A stretch of DNA of 64,000 nt from Silvibacterium bohemicum. Lineage in GTDB: Bacteria > Acidobacteriota > Terriglobia > Terriglobales > Acidobacteriaceae. Both the position numbers and the translations under genes were made by a program. The first letter of the stretch is position 1. The number at the start of each line of letters is the position of its first letter. The notes beneath the pieces were generated by a model, which did not search any database, had not been told where the DNA came from, and saw only the letters and a list, made by a program, of their open reading frames with translations. The stretch covers positions 214,549 through 278,548 of the forward strand of contig NZ_LBHJ01000008.1 in assembly GCF_001006305.1 (NCBI RefSeq), in the 5' to 3' direction. Below, piece by piece: positions 50,199-58,726 of the stretch.

Positions 50199-50230
50199 TG
50201 AGTGAATCTCACTCATATTTACCTGAGTGA
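50199..50230. promoter_or_regulatory. TGAGTGA/TCACTCA palindrome with a third half-site
   Basis: TGAGTGA (50199-50205), ATC, TCACTCA (50209-50215) form a perfect 17-bp palindrome. Another TGAGTGA lies at 50224-50230. The layout resembles an operator of a dimeric regulator, such as the TetR family, about 30 bp upstream of the groES -35. No regulator gene adjoins. Confidence 0.5.
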
Positions 50231-50275
50231 GGCTCTTTCTTCCCGATGTAAAGGAGAAGAGCGCCCTATCCACAA

Positions 50276-50325
50276 AGTTGTCATCCCGAGCGAGCCCCGC
50301 GAGCCGAGGGACCTGCAGTCGGCCC
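50276..50325. repeat. Family B half unit
   Basis: GTTGTCATCCCGAGCGAGCC, then GCCGAGGGACCTGCAGTCGG, matching one arm of the unit at 20993. Confidence 0.65.
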
Positions 50326-50380
50326 GCGCTGCAACCTTTTTCACCCAGGAATCGGCGTTTCGATCCAGAAAACCCAGCCC

Positions 50381-50797
50381 CTACCGCCCCCCGCGCCGAA
50401 ACGCATAGGTATCGGCAGCCACGTACCCCGGTCCCGTCCCGATGAGCACCACCGCCAGCGCAAACAGCGCCAGAGGGAATTCATACCCCTGCGGCCCGAT
50501 CAATCCATGGTGCAGATGCACCTTGATGATGGCTACACCCATGTCAATGGCTACGCCCAGAGCGGCCAGATGCACCAGCAGACCCAGGATCAGAAATGCT
50601 CCGCCGAAGAGCTCGGTGAAGGCGGCCACGTAGCCCATCCAGTAAGGAAAGCCCATGTGCGCGACGGATTGCGCGAACTGGTAGAGAGCGCCGCGGGGAA
50701 AGATCTTCTGCCATCCATGCACCGCCATGATCACACCCAGCACCAGCCGAGCCACCAGCGCCGCCGCCGGTCGAATCCGCTCAAACGCACTAAACAT
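50381..50797 (-). CDS. DoxX-family membrane protein
   Basis: A 138-residue protein with four membrane helices. LVARLVLGVIMAVHGWQKIF at the N-terminus, FTELFGGAFLILGLLVHLAA and the last helix LFALAVVLIGTGPGYVAADT match DoxX/YphA-type proteins. These sit in the inner membrane and are linked to redox or sulphur metabolism. The start at 50797 has GGAGG 6 nt upstream; an in-frame start 12 nt earlier is unlikely. No partner gene points to a specific role. Confidence 0.85.
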   Translation of the reverse strand: MFSAFERIRPAAALVARLVLGVIMAVHGWQKIFPRGALYQFAQSVAHMGFPYWMGYVAAFTELFGGAFLILGLLVHLAALGVAIDMGVAIIKVHLHHGLIGPQGYEFPLALFALAVVLIGTGPGYVAADTYAFRRGGR

Positions 50798-50907
50798 CGA
50801 CACCTCCAAAATATGTCTTCCCGCAGCTGGTTCCGATGGGGTCAGGACCTAACCCTGAATCAATATCGCATTGGGAAGGGTGCGGGCTTCAGCCGCTGAG
50901 GGAACCT

Positions 50908-51825
50908 TCACGGCCGCACCTCATCGAAAAACCGCCGCAGCGTCGCCTCATACCCGTTCTGACGCAACTCAAAGTACTCCTTTGGAAGCGCCGCCGTCCG
51001 GTAAAGCTGCCCGGTCCGAGACTTTGCTCCATCGCGGTCGAGAAACAGCTTGGGGAGGCTGGAAGCGCGAAGCGCATCCGCCGGATCGAAGCGCTCTTTC
51101 AGCAGCAGCGAAAGCGGCAGGATCTTGGCCCGCGCATCGCGAGAGACAATGGTCAGCGCCGCCTCGCTCGGGCCGTCGAGAACCATCCCCGCAGGCTGGC
51201 CAGGGGCAGGCAATGCCGAAGCCAGCTCCGCACCGAGGCTCGCTCCCACACCCGAGCCATAAATCACCACCGACTTGGCCGCGAGATGCCGCGTAGCGGT
51301 GAGATAGCTCCACGCCGCGTGCGCATCCTCTGTCATCCTCAGCTCGTTGGGACGAAGGCCGGCGCTGCGTCCATAGCCGCGATAGTCGAAGGCGAAGACG
51401 TTGATGCCCAGCGAGTGCAGCGTCGCCAGGTCATCGACAGAATTCGAGAGCGAACCCTCGCCGCCATGCAGATAAAGAACCGTGCTCGCGCTCCAGCGAG
51501 CCGCGGGCTCGGCCGGAATCCACCAGCCATCGAGCTTGGGCACGCCGGTCTCGGTGTAGTCGAAGCGAATCTCGTCGAACTTCAACTTCTGATTCGCGGG
51601 AGTCGCCGTAACGCTGCGTGAGGGATGCAGCACCATCTGCCACTGCCCCTGGTAGAAGAGCAGGCACAGCGTGGCATAGGCGCAGACCGCGGCCGCGGCG
51701 ACGGCGACGGCGAAAGCTCCCACCAGCCAGCGTGCGCTGATGGTGACCGGTGCGGGGCTATCTCCGCGCGGTGGTCCCTTGCTGGCCGTAGGCGACTTTG
51801 TTCTGGATGACGCCCGCTTAGCCAA
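50908..51825 (-). CDS. Membrane-anchored alpha/beta-hydrolase-fold protein lacking the nucleophile serine
   Basis: A 305-residue protein starting at TTG: a basic N-terminus, one membrane helix (WLVGAFAVAVAAAAVCAYAT), then an alpha/beta-hydrolase domain. STVLYLHGGEGSL is the oxyanion strand and NVFAFDYRGYGRSAG the following loop, as in BEM46/ABHD13-like hydrolases. At the nucleophile elbow the sequence is VVIYGSGVGAS, where relatives have YGxSxG, so the serine position is glycine. Catalysis by the normal mechanism is therefore doubtful. The first codons overlap the end of the small zinc-ribbon gene by 8 bp. Confidence 0.72.
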   Translation of the reverse strand: MAKRASSRTKSPTASKGPPRGDSPAPVTISARWLVGAFAVAVAAAAVCAYATLCLLFYQGQWQMVLHPSRSVTATPANQKLKFDEIRFDYTETGVPKLDGWWIPAEPAARWSASTVLYLHGGEGSLSNSVDDLATLHSLGINVFAFDYRGYGRSAGLRPNELRMTEDAHAAWSYLTATRHLAAKSVVIYGSGVGASLGAELASALPAPGQPAGMVLDGPSEAALTIVSRDARAKILPLSLLLKERFDPADALRASSLPKLFLDRDGAKSRTGQLYRTAALPKEYFELRQNGYEATLRRFFDEVRP

Positions 51826-51994
51826 AGGCTAACTCGTCGGCGGATTCAAGCGGGGTGCCGCACACCCGGCAGATGACGGCGGAGCAATCTCCGCAGACCA
51901 GCGGATCGTTGACCACACGCGCGCAGGTGGGGCACCACAAGTCGTCGGCCTGCTTGGCTGGAGTGGGTGTAGCGGATATCGGCTGGTCGGGCAT
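51818..51994 (-). CDS. Small three-CxxC zinc-ribbon protein
   Basis: A 58-residue minus-strand protein from ATG at 51994 to TAA at 51818, too short for ordinary ORF cut-offs. After a Pro/Ala-rich start, six cysteines form three pairs: WCPTC (C21, C24), CGDC (C34, C37) and CRVC (C42, C45), separated by ARVVNDPLV and SAVI. This would suit one or two zinc ribbons. It overlaps the TTG start of the hydrolase-fold gene by 8 bp, indicating coupled translation. Function is unknown; it may be a small binding partner. Only weak ribosome-site sequence (GAGA) precedes it. Confidence 0.65.
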   Translation of the reverse strand: MPDQPISATPTPAKQADDLWCPTCARVVNDPLVCGDCSAVICRVCGTPLESADELAFG

Positions 51995-52097
51995 TCTCGA
52001 TTGAGCCTAGCAGGGAAGCGGCTGTGCTTGCACATTCGCATTCATAGGCAGGTGCATGTTGTAAGCTGGGGCTGCAATACGGGAGGCCGCGCCGCTT

Positions 52098-52439
52098 ATG
52101 CTTCTGGACGATGCCATCGAACAGATCGACGCCACCACTGCCGTAGTGACACTCACCGGCAGGATGACCCTGGGCATGCGCCTTCGCGAGATCGAAGGCA
52201 AGCTCAACCACCTGATCGACGCAGGCACCCGCGTGCTGGTTCTCGAAATCAGCGGCATCGAATACGCCGACAGCGCCGGTCTCGGCCTCATCATGCTGCT
52301 CTACGGGAAAATGAAGACGGTCAAGGGAAGCCTGCGCATCGCCGCACCCGGTCCCACCCTGCAACAGCTCTTCGAACTAACTAACACTGACAAGCTGCTC
52401 GCGCTCTATCCAGACCGTTCGTCCGCGCTGGTGGATTGA
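52098..52439 (+). CDS. STAS-domain anti-sigma-factor antagonist
   Basis: A 113-residue STAS protein. VVTLTGRMTLGMRLREIEGK is the first strand-helix. VLVLEISGIEYADSAGLGLI carries the conserved DSAGLG with the serine that partner kinases phosphorylate. LRIAAPGPTLQQLFELTNTD is the last part. It would switch partners when dephosphorylated in a RsbV/SpoIIAA-like system. No kinase or sigma gene is close (the ECF pair is 8 kb away). GGAGG lies 11 nt before the ATG. Confidence 0.88.
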   Translation: MLLDDAIEQIDATTAVVTLTGRMTLGMRLREIEGKLNHLIDAGTRVLVLEISGIEYADSAGLGLIMLLYGKMKTVKGSLRIAAPGPTLQQLFELTNTDKLLALYPDRSSALVD

Positions 52440-52462
52440 GCGCGGATGCCGGCCATCAAGCC

Positions 52463-52774
52463 TTAGTCCAGTTCCACCAGCACATCGTCGCCATCGATCC
52501 TTACCGGATAGACCGCGACCTTGTCATTCGGAGAATGCTCGGCCTCGCCGGTGACCACGTCGAAGGCCCAGGCGTGCCACGGACAAACCACCTTGCCGTT
52601 CTCGACGATGCCTTCACCGAGCGGGCCGCCGCGATGCGGACACACATTGTCCATCGCGCTGATCGAGCCGCCCACATTGGCGATGCACAGCATCTTCCCA
52701 TTGCAAGAGACTTCGCGCGCCTCACCAACGCCCGGCAGCTCCACTGTACTAAGAATCCGCACCAACTCAGCCAT
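52463..52774 (-). CDS. Rieske-type [2Fe-2S] ferredoxin
   Basis: A 103-residue protein of the NirD/biphenyl-dioxygenase ferredoxin type. Two cluster motifs, CPHRGG (C45, H47) and CPWHAW (C64, H67), are correctly spaced. The N-terminal LVRILSTVELPGVGEAREVS and the C-terminal VAVYPVRIDGDDVLVEL complete the fold. It likely passes single electrons to an oxygenase or reductase not present here. The start is set at 52774, where the domain begins. It converges with the STAS gene. Confidence 0.9.
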   Translation of the reverse strand: MAELVRILSTVELPGVGEAREVSCNGKMLCIANVGGSISAMDNVCPHRGGPLGEGIVENGKVVCPWHAWAFDVVTGEAEHSPNDKVAVYPVRIDGDDVLVELD

Positions 52775-52853
52775 GAAGATAGGATAAACGCCCAGACGAG
52801 CAGAAAACACATCCCATCATTCTGACGAGTGACGTCCGCAGAAAATAAATTCC

Positions 52854-52939
52854 GCCATTCTGACAACCAAAGGGAGGAAGAATCTCAACGCAGTTTGCGC
52901 ACCAGCGGAGCTGAGATTCTTCACTACGTTCAGAATGAC
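52854..52939. repeat. Family A palindromic repeat
   Basis: Starts GCCATTCTGACAACCAAAGG and ends CACTACGTTCAGAATGAC. A further partial GTCATTCTGACGAG-like arm precedes it near 52811. Confidence 0.8.
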
Positions 52940-52969
52940 GCTTTTGTGGGGTGACGGGCAACGCCCTTG

Positions 52970-53052
52970 AGCCCACCGCCTTTAGCGACCCGCTCTTCTA
53001 GCGACCAGCCTTTTAGCCAACCGGTCGTCAGCAACCGGTTCTTCAGCTGCAG
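52970..53052 (+). repeat. Family F 15-bp tandem repeat behind tpiA
   Basis: Units AGCCCACCGCCTTT, AGCGACCCGCTCTTCT, AGCGACCAGCCTTTT, AGCCAACCGGTCGTC and AGCAACCGGTTCTTC are in tandem right up to the tpiA stop codon. As at pdaD, the repeat directly follows a gene's 3' end. Confidence 0.75.
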
Positions 53053-53805
53053 TTAATACTTCACAATCTCGGCAAAAGACTGCGGATCGAGGCTCGCTCC
53101 GCCGACCAGCGCGCCATCGATCTCCGGCTGATTGAGCAGCGCTGACGCATTGTCCGGTTTCACCGAGCCGCCGTAGAGGATGCGGATGCTGTCCGCCGTC
53201 TTCCGCCCCAGCAGCCGCGCGATCTCACTGCGGATGAAGAAGTGCGCCATTCCCGCCATCTCTGGCGTCGCCGTTCTGCCTGTTCCGATAGCCCAGACCG
53301 GTTCGTAAGCCACGATAAAGTTCTTCGCGACGGCAGGCTCGACACCCTTCAGCGCATTCTCTGTCTGGCGCATTAGCACCTCTTCGGTTTTGCCCGCCTC
53401 GCGCTCTTCGAGCTGCTCGCCGACACACAGAATCGGCGTGAGGTGGTGCTTGATCGCGCAATGGATTTTCTTGTTGACCGTCTCATCCGTCTCCGCGAAA
53501 TACTGCCGCCGCTCAGAGTGGCCGATGAGCACATGGGTCGTCCCGATAGCATTCAACATCAACGCCGAAGTCTCGCCTGTAAATGCGCCTTCTCCGGCAT
53601 AGTGCATGTTCTGCGCGCCCACGGCCACATTCGATCCGCTCACCGCCGCAATCACCACGGAAAGGGAAGTCATCGAAGGGCAGAGCACGATCTCGTCGCG
53701 ATCGTGATTGGCGACAAGGGGGAGAAAGGTCTTCACGAACTCCTGCGCCTGCGCGGGAGTCTTGTACATCTTCCAGTTCGCTGCAATGAGTGGCTTGCGT
53801 GACAT
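53053..53805 (-). CDS. tpiA: Triosephosphate isomerase
   Basis: A 250-residue TIM-barrel enzyme interconverting dihydroxyacetone phosphate and glyceraldehyde 3-phosphate. ANWKMYK supplies the catalytic lysine, HVLIGHSERRQYF the electrophilic histidine, and AYEPVWAIGTGRTAT the catalytic glutamate with the mobile loop. LYGGSVKPDN binds phosphate. Length is typical. It is a glycolytic gene near gap and pgk, but separated from them by the lactamase-fold gene and brnTA, so it is not in one operon with them. Confidence 0.97.
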   Translation of the reverse strand: MSRKPLIAANWKMYKTPAQAQEFVKTFLPLVANHDRDEIVLCPSMTSLSVVIAAVSGSNVAVGAQNMHYAGEGAFTGETSALMLNAIGTTHVLIGHSERRQYFAETDETVNKKIHCAIKHHLTPILCVGEQLEEREAGKTEEVLMRQTENALKGVEPAVAKNFIVAYEPVWAIGTGRTATPEMAGMAHFFIRSEIARLLGRKTADSIRILYGGSVKPDNASALLNQPEIDGALVGGASLDPQSFAEIVKY

Positions 53806-53901
53806 GTCGGTTGCTGATCCTCAAAAGGATTCTAAAGCAAGGAGGTGCGCGCGGCGGATCGAGCGCCGATAGCTCGCAATGCCGATGCTTGAGGAGCGAG
53901 C

Positions 53902-54837
53902 TTACTTCACCGGGAAACAGTCGAGATCGTTGGCAAAGCTGATCGGACCCGCATATCGCCGCCGTATTTCGGCTTGCGTCTCGCTCTCTTTTCCCAGCGT
54001 TCGCAGCATGCGATGCGAGAGGACCAGTTGCTTCACGTGCGCATTCGCTGCCGTGGTTCCGATCACCGAAGGCGGCATGTGCAGGCGTCTTTCTACTCCA
54101 GTTGCACCCTCCGGCACGGCATTGTGCGCGATGAACAAATCGGCGTTCGACGCCAGCTGCGTCAGTCCGTCACCTTCGCCATTCGTATCGCCGCTGAAAA
54201 CGATGCGCTTGCCGCCCATCTCCACTCGCCACGCCAGAGTCGGAAAGACGCCATGAATCACGCTCACCGCGTACAACGCCATATCGGCATTGCGGAAGAC
54301 AAGCACCGGCGTTGAGGCGGCTTCCACATTATGCGGCTGCAGCTGATAGCTGTCCTCGGTGCCGGGCTCGACCAGGTCGCTGAGATAGCGCCACGCCCCA
54401 TGCGGCTCGCTGAACAAGTCCTGGACGAACTCCGTGGTCGATGGCATGTACTGGTTTCCCTGAGGACCATAGACCGTCAGTGGGCGCTTACGGTCCTCGA
54501 ACCAGGAGGAAAAGATCAGGGCAGGGAAGTCGCCGCTGTGGTCGACATGAAAGTGGCTGAAGAGAAAAACATCCACCTGAGACATCTGCGCGCCGCTCTC
54601 GCCAAAGCGAAGAGCGCTGCCGCCGCCGGCATCCACCATCACCCGCGCCTTACCGTTTTCCCAGATGAGATAGCTGGTCGAAGCCCGCTTATCCTGCATC
54701 TCCGGGCCGCCGGAGCCGAGCACCTGCACGGCGACTCCGGAAGCTCCGCAGGTCTGCGCCGCTACCGGCAAAGCTTCGGAAGCGAAGAGGGTTCCAAGAA
54801 CGAGAAGAGCCTGCACCGATCTTGGGAACGAGTACAT
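53902..54837 (-). CDS. Secreted metallo-beta-lactamase-fold hydrolase
   Basis: A 311-residue protein with a signal peptide (SVQALLVLGTLFASEALPVA). The MBL-fold motif SHFHVDHSGDFP gives HxHxDH, RIVFSGDTNGEGDG the later Asp, LFIAHNAVPEG a further metal region and KQLVLSHRM the last His. The overall layout resembles RNase Z/phosphodiesterase-like secreted MBL hydrolases. The substrate is unknown. The start at 54837 fits the signal peptide and has GAGG 11 nt upstream; the longer frame to 55047 overlaps brnT and is rejected. Confidence 0.85.
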   Translation of the reverse strand: MYSFPRSVQALLVLGTLFASEALPVAAQTCGASGVAVQVLGSGGPEMQDKRASTSYLIWENGKARVMVDAGGGSALRFGESGAQMSQVDVFLFSHFHVDHSGDFPALIFSSWFEDRKRPLTVYGPQGNQYMPSTTEFVQDLFSEPHGAWRYLSDLVEPGTEDSYQLQPHNVEAASTPVLVFRNADMALYAVSVIHGVFPTLAWRVEMGGKRIVFSGDTNGEGDGLTQLASNADLFIAHNAVPEGATGVERRLHMPPSVIGTTAANAHVKQLVLSHRMLRTLGKESETQAEIRRRYAGPISFANDLDCFPVK

Positions 54838-54955
54838 AGGGAAAACCTCGAGGAGGCTAACGTATGGCTCAAATGGCAAGTGAGTTTCAGCCTCTGCACA
54901 GGCTTTGATTGAGATTCTAAAGCTTGCAGACCGAAGATTTTGGGCGGATGATTCG

Positions 54956-54974
54956 GTATATATGTGATATATAC
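54956..54974 (+). promoter_or_regulatory. Palindrome GTATATAT-GTG-ATATATAC before brnT (putative BrnA operator)
   Basis: A perfect 19-bp inverted repeat ending 5 bp before the brnT ATG. Its TATATA core could also be the promoter -10. In studied brnTA systems the antitoxin represses its own promoter at such a site; here that is inferred. Confidence 0.65.
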
Positions 54975-54979
54975 ATTCC

Positions 54980-55306
54980 ATGTCGGCCCGCAGACCGGAA
55001 AATCCAATCGAGCGTTGCGTCGGCTTCGAGTGGGACGACTGGAACACGGTGAAGAATTGGGAATGCCATCGTGTGGCGTCGGAAGAGGCGGAAGACGTCT
55101 TCTTTCACGACCCGATGCTTTTTCGCCGGGATTCTGGACACTCGAACGCAGAGGCGCGGTACCAGGCGATGGGCGAGACGCGTGGCGGGCGGCTCCTGCT
55201 GGTGGTCTTCACCGTTAGAAAGAATCTCATCCGGGTCATCTCAGCGCGAGACCTGAATCGCAAAGAACAGGAGGCATACAGGAAATATGAAAAAGAAAAT
55301 TCCTGA
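54980..55306 (+). CDS. brnT: BrnT-family toxin
   Basis: A 108-residue RelE-fold ribonuclease toxin. GFEWDDWNTVKNWECHRVAS is the FEWDxxNxxKNxxKH opening, followed by EEAEDVFFHDPML, HSNAEARYQAMGETRGGRLL and VVFTVRKNLIRVISARDLNR, all diagnostic of BrnT (DUF4258/BrnT group). About 14 residues precede the usual start, so a downstream start is possible; no good ribosome site is visible before either. It overlaps brnA by 20 bp. Confidence 0.88.
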   Translation: MSARRPENPIERCVGFEWDDWNTVKNWECHRVASEEAEDVFFHDPMLFRRDSGHSNAEARYQAMGETRGGRLLLVVFTVRKNLIRVISARDLNRKEQEAYRKYEKENS

Positions 55307-55568
55307 ATTTCGCAGCGAGGAAGAAGAGTTCGAGTTTTGGTCTAAGGCCGATTCGACGGAATATCTCGACTGGTCGGCAGCCAAGCGGATAAAGCTGCCA
55401 AACCTCAAACCCACACTGCGGACAATTTCCATCCGCCTGCCGGTAGCGATGGTGGAAGACCTGAAAATTCTCGCCAACCAAAGAGACGTGCCCTATCAGT
55501 CGCTGATGAAGGTCTTTCTCGCCGAGCGCATGGAACAGGAAAGATCCTCGAAGCGCAAGCGAGCCTGA
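55287..55568 (+). CDS. brnA: BrnA-like CopG/ribbon-helix-helix antitoxin
   Basis: A 93-residue antitoxin. MKKKIPEFRSEEEEFEFWSK is the family start, LDWSAAKRIKLPNLKPTLRT the linker, and ISIRLPVAMVEDLKILANQR followed by DVPYQSLMKVFLAERMEQE the ribbon-helix-helix fold. It should bind BrnT and repress the operon at the palindrome upstream. The toxin-first order and 20-bp overlap fit brnTA. Confidence 0.88.
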   Translation: MKKKIPEFRSEEEEFEFWSKADSTEYLDWSAAKRIKLPNLKPTLRTISIRLPVAMVEDLKILANQRDVPYQSLMKVFLAERMEQERSSKRKRA

Positions 55569-55620
55569 CGGTGTCTGAAACCGCTCGCGACCCTGATGTG
55601 CGAGGACCGGAAACTATGAT

Positions 55621-55660
55621 CGGATGCCCCACATCTCGCTTTTGAGATGTGGGGCATCCG
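55621..55660. repeat. Family D perfect hairpin between brnA and pgk
   Basis: CGGATGCCCCACATCTC (55621-55637) pairs with GAGATGTGGGGCATCCG (55644-55660), a 17-bp stem with a 6-nt loop, between convergent genes. No T-run follows; it may act as a weak bidirectional terminator. Confidence 0.75.
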
Positions 55661-55707
55661 ATTGATCGTCAAAGTGAGGAACAAAAATAGTGGCGTAGAC
55701 CGGAGAG

Positions 55708-56922
55708 CTACTTCTCCGTAAGCGCCTCGACCCCGGGAAGCTTCTTCCCCTCAAGAAACTCGAGCGAAGCGCCGCCGCCGGTCGAGATATGCGTGATCTG
55801 CTCCGCCACTCCCGCCTTCTTCACTGCTGAGACCGAATCGCCACCGCCCACGATCGAGATGCAGTCCTCGTTCGCGGCTACGGCCTTGGCTACCTTGGTC
55901 GTGCCCACGGCGAAGGCGGGGAACTCGAAGACTCCCATGGGGCCGTTCCACACGATCGTCGAAGCGTCGGCGACTTCCTTCGTGAAAAGCTCGATGGTCT
56001 TGGGGCCGATGTCGAGCCCCATCCAGCCGGCAGGGTATTCGCCGCTGCCGTCATAGACCTGCGACTTGGCATCGGGAGCAAACTTGTCGGCGATCACGTT
56101 GTCGACGGGCAGCAGAAGACGTACGCCCTTCGCTTCGGCCTTGGCCAGCGTCTCTTTGGCCAGCTCGATCTTGTCTGCCTCGAGCAGCGACTCGCCGATC
56201 TCGCGGCCGAGAGCCTTGTGAAAGGTGTAGGCCATGCCGCCGCCGATGAGCAGAGCATCCACTTTGTTGAGCAGGTTATCGATCACCTGAATCTTGTCCG
56301 AGACCTTTGCGCCGCCCAGGATGGCCACGAACGGTTTGGCCGGCTCTTCCAGAGCCTTGCTCATGTAGGTCAGCTCTTTTTCCATCAGCAGGCCGGCCGC
56401 GGCCACCTTCACATGATGCGTGATGCCCTCGGTCGAGGCGTGCGCGCGGTGCGCGCTGCCGAAGGCGTCGTTCACATAGATTTCGCATAGCGACGCCAAT
56501 TGCTTGGCGAATTTCGGATCGTTGGCCTCTTCCCCGGCATGGAAGCGCAGGTTCTCGAGCAGCAACACCTGACCGGATTCGAGCTGCCGCGAAAGCTCTG
56601 TCGCCAGCTCGCCCACACAGTCCGGTGAGAACGCGACGTTCACCTGCTCACCGAGATGGTGATCGAGCAGGTTGCGCAGCCGGTCCACAACCGGGCGCAG
56701 GCTGTACTTCGAATTAGGCTTGCCCTTGGGCCGGCCTAGGTGCGAAGCCAGGATCAGCTTGGCCTTGTGCCGCAGCGCGTATTCGAGCGTAGGCAGTGTT
56801 TCGCGGATGCGCGTGTCGTCGGTGATCTCCGATCCGTCTTCGCTGAGGGGAACGTTGAAATCCACGCGCATGAATACGTGCTTATGCGCAAGGTCGAGGT
56901 CGCGAATCGATAGTTTGGCCAT
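55708..56922 (-). CDS. pgk: Phosphoglycerate kinase
   Basis: A 404-residue two-domain kinase transferring phosphate from 1,3-bisphosphoglycerate to ADP. N-terminal HVFMRVDFNVPLSEDG and ASHLGRPKGKPNSKYSL bind the substrate. KPFVAILGGAKVSDKIQVID is the hinge and nucleotide side. WNGPMGVFEFPAFA and SIVGGGDSVSAV finish the nucleotide site, with a C-terminal STGGGASLEFLEGK. All signatures are present. It lies downstream of gap and the RidA gene on the same strand, with gaps of about 45 and 70 bp, so the three may be co-transcribed. Confidence 0.97.
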   Translation of the reverse strand: MAKLSIRDLDLAHKHVFMRVDFNVPLSEDGSEITDDTRIRETLPTLEYALRHKAKLILASHLGRPKGKPNSKYSLRPVVDRLRNLLDHHLGEQVNVAFSPDCVGELATELSRQLESGQVLLLENLRFHAGEEANDPKFAKQLASLCEIYVNDAFGSAHRAHASTEGITHHVKVAAAGLLMEKELTYMSKALEEPAKPFVAILGGAKVSDKIQVIDNLLNKVDALLIGGGMAYTFHKALGREIGESLLEADKIELAKETLAKAEAKGVRLLLPVDNVIADKFAPDAKSQVYDGSGEYPAGWMGLDIGPKTIELFTKEVADASTIVWNGPMGVFEFPAFAVGTTKVAKAVAANEDCISIVGGGDSVSAVKKAGVAEQITHISTGGGASLEFLEGKKLPGVEALTEK

Positions 56923-56967
56923 GTCCTTAGCTACGCTCTCCAGATGCTTTCCTGGTTATTTTTCAGA

Positions 56968-57348
56968 TTATTCGTTCTTGGATTTCACTACCGCGTCGGC
57001 TTCGATCTCGACGCGCCATGCGGGGTTCAGTAATTTGGCAACAACAACCATGGTAGCGGCAGGGCGAATGGTCCCGAAGATTTCGCCGTGGGCCCGGCCC
57101 ACCGCCTCCCAATCTTCCACATGGGTAAGATACATCCGCGTCCGCACCACATCTTCCATCCGTGCGCCGGCCTGCGCCAGAATTCCGCGGATGATCTCCA
57201 GTGTATGCCGCGCCTGGGTCTCCGCGTCGCTGTTATCGGCTCCCACCGGCCCGGTGCCCGAAATGTGGATGGTATTGTCCACGCGCACCGCGCGCGAAAA
57301 GCCGATCACGGGCTCAAAGGGAGATGTCCCCGGAAAGTTCTGACGCAT
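56968..57348 (-). CDS. RidA/YjgF-family protein
   Basis: A 126-residue protein. HISGTGPVGADNSDAETQAR, the IRGILAQAGARMEDVVRTRM helix and LTHVEDWEAVGRAHGEIFG resemble RidA relatives, and AATMVVVAKLLNPAWRVEIE ends with the family's EIEADAV signature. RidA hydrolyses reactive enamine/imine intermediates; whether this member keeps that activity is unclear because the arginine region is shifted (NPAWRVEIEA). The start at 57348 is where the domain begins. It sits between gap and pgk, an unusual neighbour. Confidence 0.82.
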   Translation of the reverse strand: MRQNFPGTSPFEPVIGFSRAVRVDNTIHISGTGPVGADNSDAETQARHTLEIIRGILAQAGARMEDVVRTRMYLTHVEDWEAVGRAHGEIFGTIRPAATMVVVAKLLNPAWRVEIEADAVVKSKNE

Positions 57349-57421
57349 GATGGCTCCGCTTGCTGCACCGGCCACTCCCATACGGGAGTGGCCGGCGTTT
57401 CCTTCGTCGGATTGCGCTGGA

Positions 57422-58426
<1,005 letters not shown>

Positions 58427-58726
58427 TGAAACTTGTCTCCTTGCGGTTATCTGAAGTGCTCTCTTGGAGTGAAATTTACAGCGCGATAGCGGGCGATGCT
58501 GCGGCCGTAAACCCCCAATTACCGATGCTAGCACTGTAGTCAATAACGCGGATAAAGAATTTCTATGGGCTCTTGTTTCCTTTCCTGCGCACTCCCGTTC
58601 AAGATGGATGTGGCTCACGTTTTATGATGAATTGCGTCGTGCCGCACAGTCGAATCGGCCTGCGCTGTTTACTCCCTTGCACCATCCGCGTTGCGGCAGC
58701 GTCAAGTCTGTGTTAAACCCTGAGTT

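Noticed and set aside
55621..55660. Strong intrinsic terminator for pgk
   Set aside because: The stem is perfect but has no U-tract on either strand, and the same unit occurs elsewhere as a dispersed repeat. Kept as a repeat.
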